The position numbers and the translations under genes are program-made. The notes beneath the pieces were generated by a model that saw only the letters and a list, made by a program, of their open reading frames with translations, did no database searches and was not told the DNA's origin. A DNA stretch of 64,000 nucleotides from Bin103 sp002238925 (GTDB lineage: Bacteria; Spirochaetota; Spirochaetia; SZUA-6; Bin103). Each line of letters starts with the position of its first letter. Position 1 is the stretch's first letter. The stretch spans positions 1,240,001 through 1,304,000 of the forward strand of contig OZ242313.1 in the NCBI GenBank assembly GCA_965208065.1, read 5' to 3'. Positions 16,988 through 25,736 of the stretch are shown here, in pieces.

Positions 16988-17650
16988 ATGCACGACCGCC
17001 TGGAGTGGTACCGCGCCGTGCTGGCCGGCGGGCTGGTGCCGCTGTTCTATCACGGCAATGCCGAGGTGGCTGGCGGCGTGGCGGCTGCGCTGGTGGCCGG
17101 CGGCGCCCCCGCCGTCGAATTCACCAACCGCGGCCCGGGCGCGCTGCGCGTGTTTCAGGCCCTGGCCGAGCGCCCCGAGTTCGACGGCGCAGCCAGTCTC
17201 GGGGTGGGGTCGATCATCGACGCGCCCACCGCCGCGCTGTTTATCGCGGCCGGAGCCCGGTTCGTGGTCAGCCCGGTGTTCAGCGCCGAGGTGGCGCGCC
17301 TGTGCAACCGGCGGCGCATCCCCTACCTGCCGGGCTGCGCCACGCCCACCGAGATCGCCACCGCCGAGGAGTGGGGCGTGGAGATCGTCAAGGTGTTCCC
17401 GGGCAAGATGGGCGGCCCGGCGTTCATCAGGGACGTGCTCGGCCCAATGCCGTGGTCACGGCTGATGCCCACCGGCGGGGTGCAGTTGAGCGCCGCCAGC
17501 CTGACCGGGTGGTTCGCCGCTGGCGCCTGCTGCGTCGGCATGGGCAGCGACCTGGTGCGCCGCGACCTGGTCGCCGCCGGCGACTACCGGGCGATCAGCA
17601 CCAACGTGCGCACCGCCCTCACGCTGATCCGGCAAGCGCGCGGCGGCTGA
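16988..17650 (+). CDS. eda: KDPG/KHG aldolase
   Basis: A 220-residue class I aldolase. Family marks are the N-terminal VPLFYHGNAEVA, the Glu in AVEFTNRGPGAL, PGCATPTEIATA, the Schiff-base Lys in EIVKVFPGK, and LMPTGGVQL. It cleaves 2-keto-3-deoxy-6-phosphogluconate to pyruvate and glyceraldehyde-3-phosphate in the cytoplasm. The start at 16988 lies three bases after the uxaC stop, so the two genes form an operon for hexuronate breakdown. Confidence 0.9.
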   Translation: MHDRLEWYRAVLAGGLVPLFYHGNAEVAGGVAAALVAGGAPAVEFTNRGPGALRVFQALAERPEFDGAASLGVGSIIDAPTAALFIAAGARFVVSPVFSAEVARLCNRRRIPYLPGCATPTEIATAEEWGVEIVKVFPGKMGGPAFIRDVLGPMPWSRLMPTGGVQLSAASLTGWFAAGACCVGMGSDLVRRDLVAAGDYRAISTNVRTALTLIRQARGG

Positions 17651-17679
17651 GGGCGCCGGCTCCCCGGCACCGCGGCGGG

Positions 17680-18054
17680 TCAGGTTCCCGGCAGGGGGCG
17701 CCGTCCGGCGTAGCCGTCTTCGATGCGGTGGTAGTAGCGCAGTTCCGGTTCGTCGCTGCGCCAGCACAGGAACACCACCTCGCCATCAATCAGCGCCGGA
17801 AAGTCCACCAGCCCGATCTGGAAGTTCCAGTCCTTGTAGTAGCAGCCGATGCCGGCCAGTTCGACGAGGTGCTCCCGAAGCTGGTCCTGCAGTTCGTCGA
17901 TGGTGGGCTCGCCGGCCTGGCCCGACAGCACCTCGCGCGCCTGCGCGCCAAGATCGAGTACATCTTGTACAATGGCCCGCACCAGAGGCAGCGTACGCTG
18001 CGCTTCGGTTACGGTAAACAGACGCGGGAACTCGTGTTCCGGTTCTGGTGTCAT
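17680..18054 (-). CDS. DUF2203 family protein
   Basis: A 124-residue protein from ATG 18054. The N-terminal FPRLFTVTEAQRTLPLVRAIVQDV and the C-terminal GLVDFPALIDGEVVFLCWR with YYHRIEDGYAGRRPL are the hallmarks of DUF2203. The middle is helical. The function of this family is not known; proteins are small and soluble. It is convergent with eda and diverges from the lipoprotein gene. Confidence 0.85.
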   Translation of the reverse strand: MTPEPEHEFPRLFTVTEAQRTLPLVRAIVQDVLDLGAQAREVLSGQAGEPTIDELQDQLREHLVELAGIGCYYKDWNFQIGLVDFPALIDGEVVFLCWRSDEPELRYYHRIEDGYAGRRPLPGT

Positions 18055-18169
18055 CAGCCGGCCCATCCAAGAGCAACAGTACGACCTTGTCAAGCTTGCG
18101 ATCAGGCCGCCGAGCATGGAAGTGGGGCCTGCCAAACCATACACGGTGTGCAATATAGCGACATGGTGT

Positions 18170-18197
18170 TTGACAAAGTCTCAACTTCATAGAAAAT
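18170..18197 (+). promoter_or_regulatory. Promoter of the coiled-coil lipoprotein (TTGACA, 16 bp, GAAAAT)
   Basis: A perfect -35 TTGACA at 18170-18175 and GAAAAT at 18192-18197 face the lipoprotein gene. A leader of about 60 bases with GGAGG at 18251-18255 follows. The surrounding 200 bases are AT-richer than the flanking genes. Confidence 0.5.
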
Positions 18198-18264
18198 AGC
18201 CGTGGCGCGACCAATCGGGGCCGCGTCCGCTGGTCGGAACACGATCGCGTGGAGGAAGTCGTAA

Positions 18265-19962
18265 ATGATGAAACCGGGTTTTGGAATCATGCTCGTTGCC
18301 ATTGCCGGGGCGCTTGTTGTCCTTGGGGGCTGTGTGTCCCCGCCGGACTGGCAAACCGAGCAGGAGGACGCTGAAGAGAAGGTCGGCGTTCTCGAGTCCG
18401 AGGTGGAGGCGCTCGAAGCCGAGGTCAAGGCCAAGGAGATGGCCATAAAGGACGCCGAGGCTGCTGCGCAGGAAGCCAAGAAGATGGCCATGGAGGCTGA
18501 AGAAGCCGCGATGGCTGCGCAGGGAGATGCCGAGGCGGAGGCAGCGGCGCGAGTAGCGGACGCCGAGGCGAGGTCGGCGGCCGCGGAAGCCCGGACGGCG
18601 GACGCCGAGGCGCGCTCGGCGTCCGCGGATGCCAGAACGGCCGATGCCGAGGCCAGGTCGGCGGCTGCGGACGCCCGCACCGCGGACGCCGAGGCCCGGG
18701 CAGCGGCCGCTGAGGCCAGAACTGCCGACGCGGAAGCCCGGGCGGCCGCCGCGGATGCCCGGATCGCGGAGGTTGCGGCGCGTGCGGCGGATGTCGCGTC
18801 CCGCGCCACCGACGTGGCGGCGAAGGCGACCGACGCCGAAGCAAGGCTGGCGGACGCCGAGGAGAAGCTGGCCGACGCCGAGGCCATGATGACGGCCCAG
18901 AAGTCGGAGATCGAAATGCTGCTGCGCGATGCAGAGGGGTACCCGATCTCGATACCTGCCGGGGTGGATCTGGACCTGGTGAATCTCGACTCGGTCGAGG
19001 TGTCGCGCGCCGGCCCGGATGCCATCTACCTGTCCGGGATCAAGTATGGCGACCTGGAATTCGGCGCCCTGGTGCGCTATACGGGCTCCAACGAGGCGAT
19101 ACTGGAGGCGCTCTACGAGCAGGGCACGGCGGAACTCCCGAACATGGACTTCTCCACGCCGGCTTTCGAATTGGTGCCTCCCAACGAGTTGATCATCTCC
19201 AACATCGGGGTCGCGGGCGCGGCCTACTCGGTGTCGTTGAAGATGAGCCGCGACGGGACCATCGAATTCGCCACCTCCGGCCAGGGCCACGCGGTGCGGA
19301 CGGCTGCCGAGTTGTTGCGCGACGAGCTGTTGACCTCGCGCGGAACCATGCGGTTGGTGAACGGGTTCGACGCCGGCAGCGCGCTGCCGGGCGAGGGCTC
19401 CTGGTCCATCGCCGGCGGCGGTGCGGTCGTCAGGCAGACCGACGCCGAGGCGAGCCATGCCAAGTTTGCCGTCGCCAACGTGTTGCAGCCGGCCACGCCG
19501 ACCCTGTACGGCATGACGGCGAAGGTGGAGGGCGGCGACCGAATCGGGTACGGCCTGCACGTCCGCGCCTCCGGCACGCCCGCTTCCGGGAACACCTGGA
19601 ATTACGGTCACTCGTACCTGGTGTGGGTCACGTATGAACCGGGCTTCTTCGGCAGCGACGAAACTCAGGTGCAGCTCTACGAGTCGATGGCCGACAACGA
19701 ACTCGTGTGGCGCAACAGCAGGAACGTCGCCAAGTCGATGACCGAAGGACTGACGGTGGAAGCGCTGTACGATCCGCGCGACTGTCCCGAGATGATGGAA
19801 GGGCAGAAGTGCTTTGGGGCGATCACGGTCCTGCTCGACGGCAACGAGCAGTTCAAGGTCGCGGTGTCGCGGGAAATCGGCATGCGGGCGGCGGACGCCA
19901 TCGCGCTGCGCGCGCTCGGCGGCCCGGTGGAGTTCAGCGACCTCTACGTGCACTCGCGCTAG
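18265..19962 (+). CDS. Lipoprotein with long alanine-rich coiled coil and C-terminal beta domain
   Basis: A 565-residue protein from ATG 18265, nine bases after GGAGG. A signal peptide ends in a lipobox LVVLGGC with the lipidated Cys at residue 23. Residues about 30-222 are one long coiled coil; within it residues 92-208 repeat the seven-residue unit T/S-A-D-A-E-A-R. Residues about 225-565 are beta-rich with no recognised domain; NTWNYGHSYLVWVTYEP resembles carbohydrate-binding or laminin-G-like folds, but weakly. It is probably anchored in a membrane facing the periplasm, with the coil as a spacer. A strong terminator follows. Function unknown. Confidence 0.8.
   Translation: MMKPGFGIMLVAIAGALVVLGGCVSPPDWQTEQEDAEEKVGVLESEVEALEAEVKAKEMAIKDAEAAAQEAKKMAMEAEEAAMAAQGDAEAEAAARVADAEARSAAAEARTADAEARSASADARTADAEARSAAADARTADAEARAAAAEARTADAEARAAAADARIAEVAARAADVASRATDVAAKATDAEARLADAEEKLADAEAMMTAQKSEIEMLLRDAEGYPISIPAGVDLDLVNLDSVEVSRAGPDAIYLSGIKYGDLEFGALVRYTGSNEAILEALYEQGTAELPNMDFSTPAFELVPPNELIISNIGVAGAAYSVSLKMSRDGTIEFATSGQGHAVRTAAELLRDELLTSRGTMRLVNGFDAGSALPGEGSWSIAGGGAVVRQTDAEASHAKFAVANVLQPATPTLYGMTAKVEGGDRIGYGLHVRASGTPASGNTWNYGHSYLVWVTYEPGFFGSDETQVQLYESMADNELVWRNSRNVAKSMTEGLTVEALYDPRDCPEMMEGQKCFGAITVLLDGNEQFKVAVSREIGMRAADAIALRALGGPVEFSDLYVHSR
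18538..18888 (+). repeat. Tandem heptad-coding repeat (ADAEAR units)
   Basis: About sixteen consecutive units of roughly 21 bases encode variants of T-A-D-A-E-A-R and S-A-A-A-E-A-R. Alternating A/D positions give 14-residue double units, and the pattern decays towards A-A-D-V-A-S-R at the 3' end. The repeat could change length by slippage. Confidence 0.75.
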
Positions 19963-19982
19963 CGGTCAGTCCGTCCGAATAT

Positions 19983-20023
19983 CGGGCACACGCTGCCATC
20001 GTGGTGGCGCGTGCCCGTTTTTT
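19983..20023 (+). terminator. Rho-independent terminator after the lipoprotein gene
   Basis: CGGGCAC-ACGC pairs with GCG-TGCCCG through a loop that itself contains TGCCA...TGGTGGC. The stem is followed by T6 at about 20018-20023. It separates the lipoprotein gene from the next promoter. Confidence 0.8.
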
Positions 20024-20044
20024 CTCTGGCTCCCCGGATTGGGA

Positions 20045-20050
20045 TATACT
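20045..20050 (+). promoter_or_regulatory. -10 box (TATACT) of the second phyH gene
   Basis: TATACT ends seven bases before the ATG at 20058, directly after the terminator. The implied transcript is leaderless, and no ribosome site is present. Confidence 0.5.
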
Positions 20051-20057
20051 AAGAACC

Positions 20058-21035
20058 ATGTCTGTTGCGCTCACCGGTGCCGAGATCGACCAGTTCCGGC
20101 GCTTGGGATACGTGGTCAAGGAGGGAGTCTACTCGGCGGCCGCCATGCAGCCGATCAAGGACAGCCTCACCGGGATCATCCATCGCGAGGCGCTTGAGTT
20201 GCAGGAGCGCGGCGAGTTGGACGATGTGTTTGCCGACGAGCCGTTCGAAACCCGGCTGGCGGAGATCCGCTTCGCCAACCCGGCCGCGTGCGAGCACATC
20301 TACCGCGCAATCATGGGACGCGGCGGGGGTGGATTCCACGGTCCGCCGATGCTCGCGTTTCTGCGCCATGCGCCCCTGCTGTCGTGCATCGAGGGGCTGA
20401 TCGGGAGCGACATCATCGGCTCGTCGGTGTACCGCATTCGGCCCAAGATTCCGCAGTGGGATCACGGTGAGGTGCCGTGGCACCAGGACTCCGGTTACCT
20501 GCTCGCGCATTGCGACGTCTACCTGATCGTGACCTGCTGGGTGCCGCTGGTCGACGTAAACGTGGACAACGGCTGCCTGCACGTGCTGCCCGGCGTCCAG
20601 AAGGGCGGCATTCTGCAGCACTACACCGGCGGCCACGCCGGCTACCTGGAGGTGCCCGCCGGGGAGTTGCCGGGGGTGCAACCGGTGCCGTTGGAGATGC
20701 GCGCCGGCGACGTGCTGTTCATGACCAACATGACGCCGCACGCATCGTTCGCAAATGCGACCCGCATGGTGCGCTGGAGTCTGGATCTGCGCTACCAGGG
20801 TAGCGACGCCCCCACCAACGTCGGCGAGGAGCCGGAGTCGTACACCCCGGAGCGCGAGCCGGTGACCATGGCCTGCTATCCTCCGGAAGCGGACTTCGTG
20901 ATCCGCGACGACCGCCACCCGGAGCGGGAGGTGGTCGATCCAAGCGAGTTTCAGGCGCTGCGCAAGAAATACGACCGCACCCGGGCTTTCTCCCCGGGGC
21001 GCGGCTGGACGCCGCTCGCCGAGCGCCGCGGTTAG
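20058..21035 (+). CDS. Phytanoyl-CoA dioxygenase (PhyH) family oxygenase
   Basis: A 325-residue protein from ATG 20058. The iron site is H-Q-D in VPWHQDSGYLL, and the distal His is in TPHASFANATRMVRWSLDLR, where the Arg would bind 2-oxoglutarate. GCLHVLPGVQKGG is a typical PhyH strand. It is about 55 residues longer than the paralogue at 10.9-11.8 kb and clearly distinct. The hisD-like gene follows ten bases after its stop, so the two are likely co-transcribed. The substrate is unknown. Confidence 0.85.
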   Translation: MSVALTGAEIDQFRRLGYVVKEGVYSAAAMQPIKDSLTGIIHREALELQERGELDDVFADEPFETRLAEIRFANPAACEHIYRAIMGRGGGGFHGPPMLAFLRHAPLLSCIEGLIGSDIIGSSVYRIRPKIPQWDHGEVPWHQDSGYLLAHCDVYLIVTCWVPLVDVNVDNGCLHVLPGVQKGGILQHYTGGHAGYLEVPAGELPGVQPVPLEMRAGDVLFMTNMTPHASFANATRMVRWSLDLRYQGSDAPTNVGEEPESYTPEREPVTMACYPPEADFVIRDDRHPEREVVDPSEFQALRKKYDRTRAFSPGRGWTPLAERRG

Positions 21036-21044
21036 GGTTTCTCA

Positions 21045-22391
21045 TTGCCGGGAGACGTGCCGGGAGACGGCGCCGGAAGCGCGATTCCGGTCCTCGACTG
21101 GGCGCTGGCCGGCGACCGGCGGCGTTTGCAGGAGATTCTGGACCGCTTTGCGGCCAGTTCCTGGGAGCGCGGCGGGCTGGCGGAGCGGCTCGACCGGTTC
21201 GTCGATGATCTGCGCGCCCGCGGCGACGGCGCCATTGTGGACTACCTGCGGGAGCACACGCGCCCGGACTACCGCGAGGAGGCGATCCGGGTAGCCCCGG
21301 AGGCGCTGGCCGCGGCCGGCGCGCGGTTGCAGCCGAGGGTGGCGGCGGCGCTGCGGCGGGCGGCCGACAACGTGCGCGCCTACCAGGCCCACATCATGCC
21401 TGCCGATCCCCCGCCATTGCGGCGCCACGGCGCCGAACTGGGGTTGCGCCACACGCCGGTAGCGAGCGCCGGCCTGTCGGTTCCCGGCGGCGCCGGCGCC
21501 TACCCGTCGACCGTAATCATGCTGGCGGTGCCGGCACAGGTGGCCGGCGTCGGCCGCCTGGCGGTGGCCACGCCGCCGCTCGCCACCGGGTCGGCGGTGG
21601 AGATCGACGCCACCGTGCTCGGCCTGTGCCACCTGCTCGGAATCGACACCGTGTACCGCTTCGGCGGGTTCGCGCTGGCCGCCCTGGCGCTGGGCACCGA
21701 GCGCGTCGATCCGGTGGAGATGATCGCCGGGCCGAGCAACGTCTACGGCCAGCAGGCCAAGCGCAAGCTGTTCGGCACCGTCGGCATCGACGGCCTGTAC
21801 GGTCCGAGCGAGATCGTGGTGCTCGCGGATGACACGGCGCACCCCGGCTGGGTCGCCGCCGACCTCTTGGCGCAGGCCGAGCACGATCCGGGCACCGCGA
21901 TCCTGCTCGCCGTCGAGCGCGCCGTGATCGACCGGGTGGCGGCCGAAGTGGGCCGGCTGCTTGCCGGCCGCACCCGGCGGGCCGCCCTGGAGCGCGCGCT
22001 GGCCGAAAACTGCGCGCTGGTGCAGGTGCCCGACCTGCCGGCGGCGCATGCCGTGATCGACCGCATCGCGCCCGAGCACCTGACCCTGGCGGTTGCCGAC
22101 CCGCGCGCGGCGCTCGCTGAGGTGCAGCACGCCGGGGCGGTGTTCCTGGGCGACCGCTCGCCGGTGGCCAGCGGCGACTACTGGGCCGGGCCGAGCCACT
22201 GCCTGCCCACCGGGCGCACGGCGCGCTTCAGTTCCGGTTGCAGCGTGTTCACGTTCCTGAAACGCACCAGCATCGAGGCGTACCCGCACGGCCTGCCGCG
22301 CCAGGCGTTCGACGACATCGAGCTGCTCGCCGGCATCGAGGGCTTTGAAGCACACGCCCACAGCGTGCACCTGCGCCGGCCCGAGGACTGA
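21045..22391 (+). CDS. hisD: Histidinol dehydrogenase family protein
   Basis: A 448-residue protein; TTG 21045 gives the longest form and GTG 21057 is an alternative. Zinc ligands of HisD are conserved: Gln and His in LLAQAEHDPG, Asp in SGDYWAGPSHCLPT, and a C-terminal His in FEAHAHSVHL. GPSNVYGQQAKRKLFG and GIDGLYGPSEIVVLAD are family signatures. HisD oxidises L-histidinol to histidine in two NAD steps. No other his gene is present and the partner is a PhyH oxygenase, so it may act on another amino alcohol or polyol; relatives such as sulfopropanediol dehydrogenase do so. The symbol reflects the family only. Confidence 0.8.
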   Translation: MPGDVPGDGAGSAIPVLDWALAGDRRRLQEILDRFAASSWERGGLAERLDRFVDDLRARGDGAIVDYLREHTRPDYREEAIRVAPEALAAAGARLQPRVAAALRRAADNVRAYQAHIMPADPPPLRRHGAELGLRHTPVASAGLSVPGGAGAYPSTVIMLAVPAQVAGVGRLAVATPPLATGSAVEIDATVLGLCHLLGIDTVYRFGGFALAALALGTERVDPVEMIAGPSNVYGQQAKRKLFGTVGIDGLYGPSEIVVLADDTAHPGWVAADLLAQAEHDPGTAILLAVERAVIDRVAAEVGRLLAGRTRRAALERALAENCALVQVPDLPAAHAVIDRIAPEHLTLAVADPRAALAEVQHAGAVFLGDRSPVASGDYWAGPSHCLPTGRTARFSSGCSVFTFLKRTSIEAYPHGLPRQAFDDIELLAGIEGFEAHAHSVHLRRPED

Positions 22392-22403
22392 CGGCCGAGG
22401 AGG

Positions 22404-23360
22404 TCAGGATCCTCCGGCGAATGTGATGGCAGCAACGCCGGCCACGATCACCACGGCGCCGGCGATGCGCGCCGTGCGTGCCGCCTCGCCAAGCAGCAGG
22501 GCGCCGCCGACCACGCCCACGACGATGCTGAACTGCCGCAGCGCCACCACGTAGCTGGTCTGCCAGCTCATCTGGTAGGCCCACAGGACGAGCGCGTAGG
22601 TAACGAGCATCAGCGTGCCGATCAGGACGGCCGCCGGCCAGCGCCCCGGTTCGGCCGCGAACGGCGAAGGAGCCGCCGCGCCGGTTGCCGAGCGCACGGC
22701 CGCGCGCCGGCGCAACCGGTCCCACAGGGCCAGCGAAGACAGGTAGTAGGCGGCGGTGACGGTGAACTCCCACAGCCCGTAGCGAAACGCCGTAACGCCT
22801 CCCGCCCTGCCGGCTGCCGAGATCGCGTCGGCGGCAAGCTTGTCGGCGACCGTGTAGCCGACGGTGCCGAGTGCGGCCACCGCCGCCCACCCGATGGCGG
22901 CGCCATGCCACCGCGGCCGCTGTTCTGACCCGTCCGTGCGGCGTGCGCCCGCCGGTTTCGCCACCAGCAGGCACCCGCCCAGGACCAGCGCCAAGCCCAG
23001 CCAGCCGGCGGCGCCGGGCACCTGCCCGCGCAGTACGTCGAAGCCGCTCACCAGCAGAACCGGCAGGGCGCGCACCAGCGGGTACACCAGGCTCAGGTCG
23101 CCGGTGCGGTAGCCCATGGTCAGGCCCAGGAAGTAGGACGCCTGGAACGCCCCCGCAACCAGCAGGAACGGCCACACCTCCGGCAACAGGGCCGCGCCGC
23201 GCCACTCGCCAAGCAGCCCCACCAGCACGCCGGGAACAGCGACCGCCAGCAGCACGCGCGGGAACAGCGCCGGCGTCCCGCTGCCGCGCTTGGCGAGCAG
23301 ATTCCAACTCGCGTGCAGCAGCGTCGAGAACAGCACCAGGCTGACGGCGAGTGGCGGCAT
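22404..23360 (-). CDS. EamA/DMT-family transporter
   Basis: A 318-residue membrane protein from ATG 23360. About ten hydrophobic helices are visible in two similar halves, the EamA arrangement (first helix SLVLFSTLLHASWNLLAK; last helix IAGAVVIVAGVAAITFAG). The central loop (residues about 140-155) is charged and Gly/Arg-rich. It lies 25 bp after the GH32 stop on the same strand and is probably co-transcribed with it. It may export or import a sugar or small metabolite; specificity cannot be read. Confidence 0.85.
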   Translation of the reverse strand: MPPLAVSLVLFSTLLHASWNLLAKRGSGTPALFPRVLLAVAVPGVLVGLLGEWRGAALLPEVWPFLLVAGAFQASYFLGLTMGYRTGDLSLVYPLVRALPVLLVSGFDVLRGQVPGAAGWLGLALVLGGCLLVAKPAGARRTDGSEQRPRWHGAAIGWAAVAALGTVGYTVADKLAADAISAAGRAGGVTAFRYGLWEFTVTAAYYLSSLALWDRLRRRAAVRSATGAAAPSPFAAEPGRWPAAVLIGTLMLVTYALVLWAYQMSWQTSYVVALRQFSIVVGVVGGALLLGEAARTARIAGAVVIVAGVAAITFAGGS

Positions 23361-23385
23361 CGGTGCGGTCCCGGGCAGGTTCCGC

Positions 23386-24972
23386 CTAATGTGCGTTGGC
23401 GGGTGCCATTTCCCAGGCGCGTATGGCGCTGCAGGCGGCGCTTCCGCCGCGTGCAAACAACGCTACGCCATCGCTGGCATCTCCGTCCGGATACACCCGG
23501 CGGGTAATCGCCTGGCGGTCGTTGGCGAACACTTCGATCACCGACTTGTCGATGAACACCCGCAGCTGCAGTGCCTCACCGGCAGCAAGTTCCAGCGGCG
23601 CCTGCTCCAGCACCGGTCTGCCCCTCGTGCCGCTGCGCGTGGCGTCGAAGCGCAGCTGCCGGGCGGCCGCGTCGTAGTACAGCAGGGTGGTCTCAGATCC
23701 GTCCGGGCTGGTGCGTACCCGCAGGCCCGCCTGCTGCGCCGAGCCCGGGTCGATGCGCACGCCGATCTCGCACGACCGGCCGTCGATGCCGGCAAGGGGC
23801 ACCACGGAGCCGTCCGTCACGGATACGTCGGCGAATTCCTGCGGATTGCAGCGGAGGCGCTCCAGTTCCGGGACCGGGGCCATGTGCAAGGTGCGTTCAT
23901 CATCGCCGAGCCACAGCACGCGCGGCAGACCGTAAACGCCGCACCAGCCGTCCGGCAGCGCGTCCTCGATTCCCTTCGCCGGGTTGTCGGTAAGCCACGA
24001 CCACATGATCTGGCGGCCGCGTTCGTCGATCAGCGCCTCGGGGGCGAAGAACGTGTTGTCGACCCAGCTCATGCGGCCGTGGACCTCCGGCAGGAACCGT
24101 TCGCCGTCGCGGTCGTAGGTCCCGACATAGTACTGGCAGCCCATGTTGTGGGAGATGAACAGTTGCAGGTGCTTGCCGCTGGCCGCTCCACCATCGCGCG
24201 AGCCGGGCAGGGGCAGGAAGCTCGGGCACATGTCGTCCTCGCTCTCCAGAGTCCAGGAGTTGTCGAGGCGCCGCTGGTAGAACCGGTGCACGTATTCCCA
24301 GTTCCGAAGGTCGCGCGAGCGGAACAGGTCCACCCAGTCGCCGCGGTAGTGTGCCGGGGAATCTTCCTCGCGCCCGAACTTGTTGAGCACCAGCAGGTTG
24401 CCCGCCTGCAGGTAGTACGTTCCGTTATGCTTCCAGATGTTGCTTGGGTCGGCGTTGCACAGGTGGTCCACCTCGCCGCCTTCGCCGGCGGATTCAAGGA
24501 TGCCGAACTCGGTACCGTCGAGGGAGGCAACGCGCAGCTTCTCCCAGCGCTCGTAGCGGCGGTCGCTGCTGCGGGCGATGCCGATGCCGGTGCCCTTGTG
24601 CACCTCATTGACCCGCCAGTAGGTGAGGTAGGCGGTGCCGTCGTCGTCCACGAATGCGCCGCCGCTGAAGATGCCGCCGTCGGAGTCGTCGGGCAGCAGG
24701 GCGTCGGGATGGTGGCGCCAGTGCACCAGGTCGGCACTGGAGATGTGTCCCCAGGCGTAGCCCCTGCCCTTCCAGCCGTCCACGCCGCGGCGGTCGTACA
24801 GGTACATCAGGTGGTAGCGCCCGCCCGCGTAGAAGGCGCCGTTGGGATCTCCGGGCCGCCCGATATCCTCGGGCATGGCGAAATGGTAGCCGGGCCGGTG
24901 GCGGTCGCTCAGCAGGTGCTCGCGCAACTCACGCGCGGAGCGGATCTTGTCGGCGATGTTGTCTATTGCCAT
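23386..24972 (-). CDS. Glycoside hydrolase family 32 (beta-fructosidase)
   Basis: A 528-residue protein from ATG 24972, without a signal peptide. The GH32 nucleophile motif is present as GDPNGAFYAGGRYHLMY. The R-D-P block is altered to NADPSNIW. The acid/base motif is near ESEDDMCPSFLPL. The C-terminal beta sandwich is clear in LRVFIDKSVIEVFANDRQ. It should hydrolyse fructosides such as sucrose, sucrose-6-phosphate or levan oligomers in the cytoplasm. The altered central motif leaves the substrate open. It heads an operon with the EamA transporter. Confidence 0.85.
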   Translation of the reverse strand: MAIDNIADKIRSARELREHLLSDRHRPGYHFAMPEDIGRPGDPNGAFYAGGRYHLMYLYDRRGVDGWKGRGYAWGHISSADLVHWRHHPDALLPDDSDGGIFSGGAFVDDDGTAYLTYWRVNEVHKGTGIGIARSSDRRYERWEKLRVASLDGTEFGILESAGEGGEVDHLCNADPSNIWKHNGTYYLQAGNLLVLNKFGREEDSPAHYRGDWVDLFRSRDLRNWEYVHRFYQRRLDNSWTLESEDDMCPSFLPLPGSRDGGAASGKHLQLFISHNMGCQYYVGTYDRDGERFLPEVHGRMSWVDNTFFAPEALIDERGRQIMWSWLTDNPAKGIEDALPDGWCGVYGLPRVLWLGDDERTLHMAPVPELERLRCNPQEFADVSVTDGSVVPLAGIDGRSCEIGVRIDPGSAQQAGLRVRTSPDGSETTLLYYDAAARQLRFDATRSGTRGRPVLEQAPLELAAGEALQLRVFIDKSVIEVFANDRQAITRRVYPDGDASDGVALFARGGSAACSAIRAWEMAPANAH

Positions 24973-25043
24973 GTCGCCGCCATCCTATGCGAACCAGCGC
25001 TCAACCACCAACTCTGCCCGGCGCCGTGGTGGATGAGCCATGT

Positions 25044-25736
25044 TCAGGGCGGTGCCGTCGCAAGCTGTTCCAGGCTACCGAGCCATCTGTCGAAGTGCGG
25101 GCACGCTGAGCGGATCTTCCGCAACCCGATGAGCTTCGCCATTTGCGGTGCTACTGTCGTCTTCAGCTTCTCGTACGTAGGGAATTGGGAGATGATCCTC
25201 TTCGATGGCGCCGTGTGTTGCCCATCATCGATCAACTCCGGAGACTGAGCGCCGCCGGCTACGCTCTGCAATACCCTTATTCCACGACTCGAATCATCGA
25301 AGAACTCGGACAATTTCGCGGTGTCAGTAAACAGATAGGATTCAAACTCGTGCAACTGGATAAAGGGAATGAACCGACGATCGTTAGTCACTGTCTGCCA
25401 CGAATCCTCCAGGTAAATCACACGATCGTAAGGTCGGCTCAGGAGGCGGTCTGCTTGCTCCCGTCCAGGAAAGTCGTGAGGAAGAGCATAGAGATCAATC
25501 ATGGAGGTAAAGTACACGTCTTCGCTATGATCCTCCTTAAGTCGCCGCTCTAGGTCATTCTGCATTGGTCGGAATCTACGTCCTCCACCGCGATGAACCC
25601 TGCCCTTCTTGCGCGCGTGAGCAACCAGTACGGGGTTGTACAGATAAACGCCCAGACCGGCCAAGTGCGGGACCAGGACGTCGCGAGCGAATACTAGTTC
25701 GGTGGTGCCTTCAGCGAACAGATGAAGTCGCGCCAT
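25044..25736 (-). CDS. DUF4276 (TOPRIM-like) protein paired with an ATPase
   Basis: A 230-residue protein from ATG 25736. ARLHLFAEGTTELVFARDVL at the start carries the E-G-x-T-E metal motif and YFTSMIDLYALPHDFPG the second acidic site of DUF4276. GRRFRPMQNDLERRL is also typical. The ATG shares one base with the stop of the upstream ATPase (TGATG), so the two are a coupled pair. Such ATPase-TOPRIM pairs resemble OLD-type nuclease systems and are often defence-related; nuclease activity is inferred. The region has lower GC than its neighbours. Confidence 0.85.
   Translation of the reverse strand: MARLHLFAEGTTELVFARDVLVPHLAGLGVYLYNPVLVAHARKKGRVHRGGGRRFRPMQNDLERRLKEDHSEDVYFTSMIDLYALPHDFPGREQADRLLSRPYDRVIYLEDSWQTVTNDRRFIPFIQLHEFESYLFTDTAKLSEFFDDSSRGIRVLQSVAGGAQSPELIDDGQHTAPSKRIISQFPTYEKLKTTVAPQMAKLIGLRKIRSACPHFDRWLGSLEQLATAPP

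Noticed and set aside
18538..18888. Possible CRISPR-like array
   Set aside because: The 21-base periodicity has no spacers and encodes heptads of a coiled coil in frame.
18187..19953. 588-codon open frame antisense to the lipoprotein gene
   Set aside because: It is a shadow caused by the GC-rich alanine repeats. The plus strand has a signal peptide, lipobox, ribosome site and terminator.
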